The position numbers and the translations under genes are program-made. 64,000 nucleotides of DNA, taken from GCA-2737725 sp033763995 (GTDB lineage Bacteria; Pseudomonadota; Alphaproteobacteria; Rhodospirillales; Rhodospirillaceae). The notes under the pieces are model-generated. The model ran no database searches. It worked only from the letters and a program-made list of their open reading frames with translations, and was not told the DNA's origin. The DNA lies in NCBI GenBank assembly GCA_033763995.1, contig JANRJL010000004.1, forward strand, positions 70,748 to 134,747, in the 5' to 3' direction. Positions 42,724-50,325 of the stretch are shown here, one piece after another (position 1 is the stretch's first letter; each line of letters starts with the position of its first letter).

Positions 42724-43420
42724 TTTTTCGACTCTGTCCGAGACGCTGCTGCGCGGCGGCATCGCGGCGCGGCATGTGCAGCGTTACGTGCGCGAACTCG
42801 GCGATCACTTCGATGACTTGGTGCGCGAGGCCATGGCCGGCGGTAAGTCCGCTTCCGATGCCGAACACGCCGCGGCGGCGCGCATAGGTTCCATCGATCA
42901 ATTGGCGCGAACCATGCTCACGCGCGACGATCTTAAGTCTCTGGGCGCGCGCTATCCGTGGGCGGTGTACGGCCTTGCCCCGAGTTTGTTGTTGGCGTGC
43001 GCCATTTTGCTATCGGTGCTGGCCTATGGCGCCATCGCCGTCGCGCTGAAGCCCGACGGCGACTCGCCAGCGATCATGCCGGATTGGATTCAGCCTTTCA
43101 TCGACGGTTGGAGTTGGCTCATCACATACCCGATGCCGATAATCTTGGCGGGCCTCACGGCATGGCAGGGGACCCGCCAGCGGATTGGTCTTGCTTGGAT
43201 TCTGACCGGGACCGGTTTGGTCGGGCTCATCGGCGGCTTTCACGACATTGGCGTGATTTGGCCGCAGGCACCCGGGGGTCATGGTGAAATCCGCGCAGGT
43301 CTCGGAATTGAACCCAATTCAGCGGATTTCGCGGGCGATGTGGTTCAAGCCGTGCTCAATATCTCGATTGCCACCGCACTTGCGGTTTGCCTCAAGCGAG
43401 GCCCGTACAAGTTGGAATAG
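42710..43420 (+). CDS. PadR-partner membrane protein
   Basis: A 236-residue protein. The N-terminal 75 residues (ETLLRGGIAARHVQRYVREL and DHFDDLVREAMAGG) form the helical prefix domain often encoded after padR. About four membrane helices follow, including LLACAILLSVLAYGAIAVAL and ILTGTGLVGLIGG. The ATG at 42710 has GGGGAGGAG before it and overlaps padR. The function is unknown. Confidence 0.75.
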   Translation: MSRPDFSTLSETLLRGGIAARHVQRYVRELGDHFDDLVREAMAGGKSASDAEHAAAARIGSIDQLARTMLTRDDLKSLGARYPWAVYGLAPSLLLACAILLSVLAYGAIAVALKPDGDSPAIMPDWIQPFIDGWSWLITYPMPIILAGLTAWQGTRQRIGLAWILTGTGLVGLIGGFHDIGVIWPQAPGGHGEIRAGLGIEPNSADFAGDVVQAVLNISIATALAVCLKRGPYKLE

Positions 43421-43526
43421 ACTAAAGCCTAAGCACGCCGACCTTCAGCTTCTAATCCGCGCCAAATCCGGCAAAAGCCGCTATAATCCTGCCCGCCCGC
43501 GATGAAGGTCGCGGCGGGGAGGGTTG

Positions 43527-45068
43527 GTGGCGCGTTCCATTGCACCATATGTCTTGAGGCGCCGCGACGCGCTGGCCGGATCGGCCGCGCTCGCGGCTGC
43601 ACCGTTGCTGCGCGCGGCGCAGGCGGCCGCACCGAAGGGGAAGATGCCGGTGGATCAGTATCAAGCATACGACGGCTTGGGTTTGGCCGAGCTTATCGCC
43701 AAGGGCGAGATCGAGCCGCGCGAGTTGCTGGAAGCCGCCATCACGCGCCTGGAAGCGACCAACCCCAAGGTCAATTGCATCGCCGCCAAGCTGTACGATC
43801 ACGGGCGTCGGCAAGTCGCCGATGGCTTGCCCCGGGGGCCGTTCACGGGCGTGCCCTTTCTGTTGAAAGACTTGAGCGTCGCCCTGGCGGGCACGGTCAC
43901 GGGCTCGGGCAGCAAATTTTTCCAAGACGACATGGCCGGCGTCGATACGACGACGGTCGTGCGCTACAAGCGCGCGGGCCTCGTGATTTTCGGCAAGACG
44001 ACGACGCCCGAATTGGGGCTCACCGGCACGACGGAGTCTATTCCCCACGGCCTCACGCGCAATCCCTGGAACCTGGACCTCACCGTCGGCGGGTCCTCGG
44101 GCGGGGCGGGCGCGGCCGTGGCCGTGGGCATCGTGCCCATGGCCAATGCCAGCGACGGGGCGGGGTCGATCCGCACGCCCGCCTCGTGCTGCGGCGTGTT
44201 CGGCCTCAAGCCCTCGCGCGCCCGCGTGCCCCTGGGACCCTTGCGCCTCGAGGGCTGGAACGGGCTCGGCACGGTGCACGCCGTGAGCCGCAGCGTGCGC
44301 GACAACGCCGCGCTTTTGGATGCCACGGCCGGGCCCGACGTGGGCGACCCCTATGCCGCCCTGCCGCCGGCGCGCCCCTTCGTGCAGGAAGTGGGGGCCG
44401 ATCCCGGCAAGCTGCGCATCGCGCTGATGTTGAAACCCACCTCGGGCGCGGCCGTCAGCGCCGAGTGCCTCGCCGCGGCGCGTGACGCGGCCAAGCTGTG
44501 CGAAAGCCTGGGCCATATCGTCGAGGAAGCCCAGCCGCCCATCGATCACGCCGCCACTAACGCCGGAGTCTTCACCACACTGGGTGTCGCGACGGTTCAA
44601 CAACTCGAGGCCCGCTCCGCGCGTGCCGGTCGGCCCGTGACGGAAGCCGACGTCGAACCCGTCACGTGGTACTTCTATCAGGAGGGCAAGAAGGCGACCG
44701 GGGTCGCCTACGCCAATGCCCGGGCCGCCTTCGATCAGGCCGGGCGCGCCATGGCCGAGTTCCTGCAGACCTATGACGTCATCCTGTCGCCGACCCTGGC
44801 CAAGCCGCCGGTGAAACTGGGTCTGCTCAGCCTCTCGCCGGCCAACTTCGACGATTACGTCAAGGAGGTCACGACCTTCGGGCCCTTCACGGCCTTGGCC
44901 AATATCTGCGGCCAGCCGGCCATGTCGGTGCCGCTGCACTGGTCGGCGGATGGACTGCCCATCGGCGTGATGTTCGCCGGCCGCATCGGCGACGAGGCCA
45001 CGCTGTATCGCCTGGCCGGGCAACTCGAAACCGCGCGGCCTTGGTTCAACCGCCGCCCGCCGATCTGA
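43527..45068 (+). CDS. Tat-exported amidase
   Basis: A 513-residue amidase-signature enzyme starting at GTG 43527 after GGGGAGG; TTG 43524 is the alternative. The leader LRRRDALAGSAALAAAPLL looks like a twin-arginine signal. The Ser-cisSer-Lys triad is in PFLLKDLSV, DGAGSIRTPAS and VGGSSGGAGAAVA. The GLKPSRARVPLGP loop resembles amidases acting on aryl or cyclic amides. A serine hydrolase and a DUF1838 gene follow closely. Confidence 0.9.
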   Translation: MARSIAPYVLRRRDALAGSAALAAAPLLRAAQAAAPKGKMPVDQYQAYDGLGLAELIAKGEIEPRELLEAAITRLEATNPKVNCIAAKLYDHGRRQVADGLPRGPFTGVPFLLKDLSVALAGTVTGSGSKFFQDDMAGVDTTTVVRYKRAGLVIFGKTTTPELGLTGTTESIPHGLTRNPWNLDLTVGGSSGGAGAAVAVGIVPMANASDGAGSIRTPASCCGVFGLKPSRARVPLGPLRLEGWNGLGTVHAVSRSVRDNAALLDATAGPDVGDPYAALPPARPFVQEVGADPGKLRIALMLKPTSGAAVSAECLAAARDAAKLCESLGHIVEEAQPPIDHAATNAGVFTTLGVATVQQLEARSARAGRPVTEADVEPVTWYFYQEGKKATGVAYANARAAFDQAGRAMAEFLQTYDVILSPTLAKPPVKLGLLSLSPANFDDYVKEVTTFGPFTALANICGQPAMSVPLHWSADGLPIGVMFAGRIGDEATLYRLAGQLETARPWFNRRPPI

Positions 45069-45077
45069 GGCCCCTCG

Positions 45078-46262
45078 ATGCGAACGCCCGCCGCCATCGC
45101 CGCGCCGATCCTGTTCGCCGGGCTTGGCGTCGTGGCGCTGGAGGCTTCCGACCAATGGTGGTTCTGGACGCGCTATTTCAATCCGCCGCCGAACCCCGTC
45201 GAATGGGCGGCGTCGTCCTACGACGTCACCGCCGACATGATCTCCGAGGTGCGGAGCGAAATTCCAGTCGTGCCCGCCGAGCAAGCCGGATTTTCAGCGG
45301 CGGGCCTGGAGCAGGCCGCCGCCTGGGCCGAGCAAAACAACTCCGCCGCGCTCATCGTCGCCCACCGGGGCGCCATCGTGTTCGAGCGCTACTGGGGCGG
45401 CCTGTCGGCCGAACAATTGTACAGCGGCCGGTCCATGAGCAAGTCGCTCAACGGGCTCATTTACGGCGTCGCCATCCATGAAGGCTATCTGGCGCTGGAA
45501 GACCCCATTGGCCGCCATCTGCATGAATGGGTCGCTGATCCGCGCGGTCGCATCAGCGTGCGCCAAGTGCTCGACAACACGACGGGGCTGGAGAATCCGA
45601 GTTTCAGCTTTTCGCCCTTCAGCAAGCTGACGCAACTGTCGTGGGGTGCCCACATCGACCGCGCGGCGCTGTCGTTCGAGCTGGACGGCACGCCGGGCGC
45701 GGCCTTCGCCATCTCCAACGCCAACTCGCAGCTGTTGGGCCTGATCCTGGAGCGCGCCACCGGCCAAAAATTCGCCGATTACTTCGCCGAGAAGATTTGG
45801 ACGCCCATCGGCGCCGAACACGGCAGCTTCTACATGGACCGCCCCGGCGGCTTGGTTCACACCGACTGCTGCTTCCGCGCCCGGCCGCGCGATTGGCTGC
45901 GCCTGGGCGAACTGGTGCGCAACGACGGTGTGTGGAACGGCATGCGCATCCTGCCGGAGGGCTGGGTGAAAACCATGACCACGCCCTCGGCGGCCAACCC
46001 CAATCATGGCCTGACGTGGTGGCTGGGCAGTCCCTACGCCGAGACCCGCGATTATCTGCCCGGCCGGCCCAGCGCGGCGGACCGGTGGTATCAGTCCGAG
46101 CCCTACCTCGCCGACGACGTGGTGTTCATGGAAGGCGGCGGCAACCGCATGGTGTGGGTGATCCCGTCCAAGGGACTGACCATCGTGCGGCTCGGCACGG
46201 CGTCCAAGACCTGGGACTGCGCGGCGATTCCCAACGCCGTGATGCGGGCGATGAATCCCTAA
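45078..46262 (+). CDS. Serine hydrolase, class C beta-lactamase family
   Basis: A 394-residue protein with an N-terminal membrane segment PILFAGLGVVALEA. The SxxK nucleophile motif is in GRSMSKSLNGLIYG. The expected YxN is replaced by SNAN in AISNANSQLLGLI, and the third motif is probably HGLTWWLG or EGGGNRMVWV. Related proteins include esterases and oligomer hydrolases. It is 9 bp after the amidase, and its stop overlaps the convergent DUF1838 stop. Confidence 0.88.
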   Translation: MRTPAAIAAPILFAGLGVVALEASDQWWFWTRYFNPPPNPVEWAASSYDVTADMISEVRSEIPVVPAEQAGFSAAGLEQAAAWAEQNNSAALIVAHRGAIVFERYWGGLSAEQLYSGRSMSKSLNGLIYGVAIHEGYLALEDPIGRHLHEWVADPRGRISVRQVLDNTTGLENPSFSFSPFSKLTQLSWGAHIDRAALSFELDGTPGAAFAISNANSQLLGLILERATGQKFADYFAEKIWTPIGAEHGSFYMDRPGGLVHTDCCFRARPRDWLRLGELVRNDGVWNGMRILPEGWVKTMTTPSAANPNHGLTWWLGSPYAETRDYLPGRPSAADRWYQSEPYLADDVVFMEGGGNRMVWVIPSKGLTIVRLGTASKTWDCAAIPNAVMRAMNP

Positions 46263-47116
46263 ATCTTCCGCGGTCGCGCGTCCAACTGTTGCGGCGCGTC
46301 CTTGCGGGCGCGAGCGAGGTATTCCGGCGGCAAGTCCTCGACCGACTTCAGCTTGCGCCCGGCGGCGTGCCACACCACGTGGCCGGGTGTGTCGCCCATC
46401 TCCATCCACGGCAACCACGGCGCCACATAGCTGGAGGCAAACAGGCTTTCGGCGCGCTTGAGGTTGGGGTCGGCGAATTCTTTGATCGGGCAGAATGTGC
46501 TGGAACACTCCAGCCACGGCTGGGGCATCTCGGCCAATCCGCGGTCCTTGATCAGCCAGATCATGTCGCCCAACGCCGACCAATGGAGCCGCAGGGGCTT
46601 GTCGGGCACTGTGCCGATCTGGGTCTTGAAGCGCAGGCCGTTCACCGACAGCAGGAAGTTATCGTCGCCGCCGAGCAGGTTGGAGCGCACGGCGTTGGTC
46701 TTGCCCGTGTAGGGGTTGACCCAGGTGTCGATCATCTTTTCCGTCTCGAGATCGCGGAAGAACGTGAGCGTGCGGCCGCTCTGGATATAGCCGTCGCCAT
46801 TGGGGTTGGGCCGATAACGGTTGATCTCGCAGCCCTCGAAGCGAAACAGCGGCTTGGGCGCCGTCTTTTCCTGTTGACCATAGATGATGCCGGTGTACCA
46901 CCACGGGCAGTCGACCTCCTCGAGGCTGCCGTACATCTTCATGAAGCCGTGCAGGTTGACCAGGGGATCGTCGAGGTTGGGCAACCCCGGCGCGGCGCCC
47001 ACCAAGGCCCGCGCCGGGCGCGATGCACTGCCCACGCAGCCGAGCATCATGGCTGTTACGCTGAAGCCGCCAAGGGCGTCACGGCGCGAATATTCAAGCA
47101 CTTGAGAATCGTTCAT
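46259..47116 (-). CDS. DUF1838 family protein, Tat-type leader
   Basis: A 285-residue protein. The leader YSRRDALGGFSVTAMMLG has a twin-arginine motif and a possible lipobox cysteine (MLGCVGS). The body, with LVNLHGFMKMYGSLEEVDC and WWYTGIIYGQ, matches DUF1838, a secreted family of unknown function. The ATG at 47116 has GGAGG 6 nt upstream. Its stop overlaps the serine hydrolase stop by 4 nt (CTAA). Confidence 0.82.
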   Translation of the reverse strand: MNDSQVLEYSRRDALGGFSVTAMMLGCVGSASRPARALVGAAPGLPNLDDPLVNLHGFMKMYGSLEEVDCPWWYTGIIYGQQEKTAPKPLFRFEGCEINRYRPNPNGDGYIQSGRTLTFFRDLETEKMIDTWVNPYTGKTNAVRSNLLGGDDNFLLSVNGLRFKTQIGTVPDKPLRLHWSALGDMIWLIKDRGLAEMPQPWLECSSTFCPIKEFADPNLKRAESLFASSYVAPWLPWMEMGDTPGHVVWHAAGRKLKSVEDLPPEYLARARKDAPQQLDARPRKI

Positions 47117-47167
47117 CGGAACCTCCCGGCTGTTCACGCCACGATACCTGATTTTGCGCAAACAAAA

Positions 47168-47420
47168 ACGGCGCTTGGTTAGTCAGGCGCCCCCGCCGGC
47201 GTGAGTCGGCCCAAAACAAACAAAAACGGCGCTTGGTTACCCAAGCGCCCCCGCCGGCGTGAGCCGGCCAAAATAAACAAAAACGGCGCTTGGTTGCACA
47301 GGCGCCCCCGCCGGCGTGAGCCGGCCCAAAACAAACAAAAACGGCGCGTGGTTGCACAGGCGCCCCCGCCGGCGTGAGCCGGCCCAAAACAAACAAACAC
47401 GGCGCTTGGTTGCCCAAGCA
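47168..47420 (-). terminator. Tandem array of 4-5 intrinsic terminators (58 bp repeat)
   Basis: Units begin at 47168, 47226, 47283, 47341 and (partial) 47399, a 57-58 bp period. On the minus strand each gives GGCGCTTGG, a 4 nt loop, CCAAGCGCC and then GTTTTTGTTTGTTTT, which is a canonical intrinsic terminator. The second copy is a perfect 9 bp stem; others have 1-2 mismatches. Each unit also has a GCCGGC-GTGA-GCCGGC hairpin. The array follows the TonB receptor stop by 46 bp and precedes DUF1838 on the same strand. Confidence 0.85.
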
Positions 47421-47466
47421 CCGTTGAAGTTTATCGCGACGGGTGGTCGCGAGTAGAACCGTCAAA

Positions 47467-49929
47467 CTAGAACTTGATCTCGGCTTCCACGCCCACCAAA
47501 CGGCGCGCCGCCGGGTGGATGAACGAACCGCCGAACTCCGGCGCCGGGATGACTTCTTCCAGGTGACGGCTGTTGGCGAGGTTCTTGGCGAAGGCCGTGA
47601 CCGACCACATCTCGGCCTGCAGGCCGACGCGCAGGTCGATGGTGGTGAAGGTGTCGCGGCGCTGCTTGCAGCCCGAGCTGGGCAGGCCCAGCAGGGTCGG
47701 GCGGTTTTGGCACTGCACGACGTGGAACCAGGTCGGGCCGACGATGTTGCCGTCGGCGCGCACCAGCAGGTTGAAGGCCTCGGTGACGGGGGCGTCCAAC
47801 TGCGCGCCGAAATTCAGCGTGTAGTCGGCGGTGTAGGGCGACTTGTTGCCCACCGTGTCGGGGCGCGAGGTCATGCGCTTGATCTTGCTGTCGACCACGT
47901 TACCGCCGGCATAGACCGAGAACTCGTCGAAAATCTGCGCATTCAAGGCCATTTCGGCGCCCTTGAGCTTGATGCGGTCGATGTTGTTGACGACGCGCAG
48001 CAGGCCGAACGGACCCACCAGGAACTCGAAGAACTGCATGTTCTTCACGGTGTTGTGGTAGGCGGCGCCGTCCAAGCTGACGCGGTTGTCCAGGAACTTC
48101 GACTTGAAGCCGAGTTCGAAGGCCGACGAACGCTCCTCGCGGAAGTCGTCGCTGATGCGGATACCCGCGTTCACCGGCGGACGGTTGAAGAACGCGTTCA
48201 CCGTGGCGTTGGCGCCCTGGTTGTTGAATCCGCCGGCCTTGAAGCCGATGCCCCAGTTGGCGTACAGCGTCACGTCGTCGCTGGCGTTGTAGGTCAAGCT
48301 GACCTTGGGCTCCAACTGATCGAAGGTGTTCTTCTTGAGCGCCTGGACGCCCGCCGGGTTGACGGTGCGGTCCAGCGCCGGGTTGAGCGGCGCGCCGCCG
48401 CCCGAAACGCCGTCGTTGGTGAAGTCGACGAACTGCGTGCGCGGCGCCGTGGGCACCAGGTTGCGCACCTTGCGTTTTTCATTGTCGTAACGCAGCGCCA
48501 ACGCGGCTTCCAGGTTGTCCTGGATGTCGTAGGCGACTTGGCCGAACACGGCGAAGACGTCGCTGTTGAAGTCGTCATACACCAACGCTTCGGTCGGGTT
48601 GCTGCTGGTGGCCGGCAGGACCAGTTGTTCGGTGATGCCGCGGCCCTTGTCGATGCCGAGGTTGATGCCGACCTGGCGGTCGATCTTGAGGGCGTAGGCG
48701 CCCACCAGCCAACGCAGGTCTTGCTCGCCGGGCGAGGCGAAGCGGATTTCGCCGCTGAAATCCTTCTGGTTGCGCACTTGATACTGCGTGCCGTCGCACG
48801 CCGAGGGCGTGTAGGGGCCCAGGAACGAGGCCTCCGGCGTCGGCGCGAAGAACTGCGGCAGCGGCAGGCGCACGCCTTGGGCCAGCAATTGCGTGATCGA
48901 CGAGCGGCAGGTGGCTTCTTGGTTGAAGAAGCCGAAGGCGCCCGAGGTGCCGTCGGCCGAGAAGTCGTTCTTGATGTTGCTGTAGAGCGCCCAGGCGGTC
49001 AGCGTGCCCGAGGAGTATTGCTGGTCGATCTTGGCCGAGACTTCGAGTGCGTCCTGGTCGTTCTCGGGATCGATGTTGGGCTGGAACACGAACTTGTGGT
49101 CGTTCACGTCCTCGTCGACGGACGGCACGCCCAGGATTTGAGCCAGCACCGGCAGGGCGAAGGCGGCGTTGAAGGTGATCGAGGCCGCGTCCACCTGGCC
49201 CCAGCGGGCCTTCAGGTCGACGCTGGTGTCGTCGTTGGGCTCGAACACCAGGCGGCCGTTGACGTTGTAACCTTCGTAGTCGTCGACGACCTTCTTGTTC
49301 AGGAAGGTGTTCTTGAAGAAGCCGTCGGTGGTGCGCCAGTCGGCTTGCAACTTGTAGCCCAGCTTGTCGTTGATGGGCCCGCTGGTGGCGACCATGGTCG
49401 CGTAGCTCTTGTTGTCGGCGACCGTGGCTTTGATGATCGACTCTTGGGTGTCGCCCGGCTTGCGGGTGGAGATGATCATGGCGCCGGCGGCGGCGTTACG
49501 TCCGTAGAGCGCGCCTTGGGGGCCTTTCAGAATTTCGATCTGGCTGAGGTCCGAGTATTCGCGGTTGAAAGCGGCCGGGTTGGTCATCAACACGCCGTCG
49601 ATGATGAGGCCGAAGCTGTTTTCGGCGTCGCGCGCGCCGTTGATGCCGCGGATGTTGACCTGGGTGTCGCCGACTTCGGCGGTGTCGACCAGGGTCACGC
49701 CGGGGGTCAGCGCGATGAAGTCGTGGGCGCGGACAATGCCCGCGTTCTTGATGGTGGTGCCGGTGATGGCGGTGATCGAGGCGGGCACGTCTTGCAGCGA
49801 CTCAGCGCGCTGACGGGCCGTGACGATGATCTCTTCGATGGCGCCGCCCTGGGCGAAGGCCGGAGCCGACGCGAGCAGGATGACCGAGCTGGCCGAGAGC
49901 AAGAGCGAGGTCTTAAGGGTTTTCTTCAC
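47467..49929 (-). CDS. TonB-dependent outer-membrane receptor
   Basis: An 820-residue receptor starting at GTG 49929, with AAGGAG upstream. The signal peptide is LLLSASSVILLASAPAFA, followed by the TonB box-like IEEIIVTARQRAESLQDVP. The plug has GAIEEI and GPQGALYGRNAAAGAM. The C-terminal end RRLVGVEAEIKF is the terminal beta strand. This branch takes up plant-, sugar- or metabolite-derived ligands; the substrate is unknown. An array of terminators follows. Confidence 0.93.
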   Translation of the reverse strand: MKKTLKTSLLLSASSVILLASAPAFAQGGAIEEIIVTARQRAESLQDVPASITAITGTTIKNAGIVRAHDFIALTPGVTLVDTAEVGDTQVNIRGINGARDAENSFGLIIDGVLMTNPAAFNREYSDLSQIEILKGPQGALYGRNAAAGAMIISTRKPGDTQESIIKATVADNKSYATMVATSGPINDKLGYKLQADWRTTDGFFKNTFLNKKVVDDYEGYNVNGRLVFEPNDDTSVDLKARWGQVDAASITFNAAFALPVLAQILGVPSVDEDVNDHKFVFQPNIDPENDQDALEVSAKIDQQYSSGTLTAWALYSNIKNDFSADGTSGAFGFFNQEATCRSSITQLLAQGVRLPLPQFFAPTPEASFLGPYTPSACDGTQYQVRNQKDFSGEIRFASPGEQDLRWLVGAYALKIDRQVGINLGIDKGRGITEQLVLPATSSNPTEALVYDDFNSDVFAVFGQVAYDIQDNLEAALALRYDNEKRKVRNLVPTAPRTQFVDFTNDGVSGGGAPLNPALDRTVNPAGVQALKKNTFDQLEPKVSLTYNASDDVTLYANWGIGFKAGGFNNQGANATVNAFFNRPPVNAGIRISDDFREERSSAFELGFKSKFLDNRVSLDGAAYHNTVKNMQFFEFLVGPFGLLRVVNNIDRIKLKGAEMALNAQIFDEFSVYAGGNVVDSKIKRMTSRPDTVGNKSPYTADYTLNFGAQLDAPVTEAFNLLVRADGNIVGPTWFHVVQCQNRPTLLGLPSSGCKQRRDTFTTIDLRVGLQAEMWSVTAFAKNLANSRHLEEVIPAPEFGGSFIHPAARRLVGVEAEIKF

Positions 49930-50325
49930 GAGTTGTCTCCTTACAACGGTACACGCTAAGCGATCAGCTTCGCAGCGGAAGCCGTCGCCAAATGAATGGG
50001 CGAACACGCTTTTGGCTGTTCCAAGTGTGCCGGACATGCGGCGGCATCGTGTGGTTCGTCGGCGCGCATGTCCTATCGTTCGCACCCCGCCTGGAACCTA
50101 GCGAAATACTTAACCCGCGCAATGGTTAAGCCGGAGTCGGGCGGCCAGGGCGCAGGATTTCGCGCCCGAGTGTGGCATACCGGTCACACTTTCCGCCCAA
50201 TCCAAGGTATCACTGTAAAGATCCTGGTGTGATGTCGGCGATTGTCCGCCAACCCGCTTTGGCCCTGAAAATCTTCCGACTATGGTCAAGCCCACACAAA
50301 GTGGATCAGTTCATCGGGGGCGACA
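49930..50325. other. Divergent intergenic region, no gene seen
   Basis: This 396 bp gap separates the divergent TonB receptor and M14 peptidase genes and must hold both promoters. I see no strong palindrome, repeat or small gene with a ribosome site. Confidence 0.5.

Noticed and set aside
47168..47420. CRISPR-like array of about 58 bp units
   Set aside because: Whole units repeat with no unique spacers, there are no cas genes, and each unit is an intrinsic terminator.
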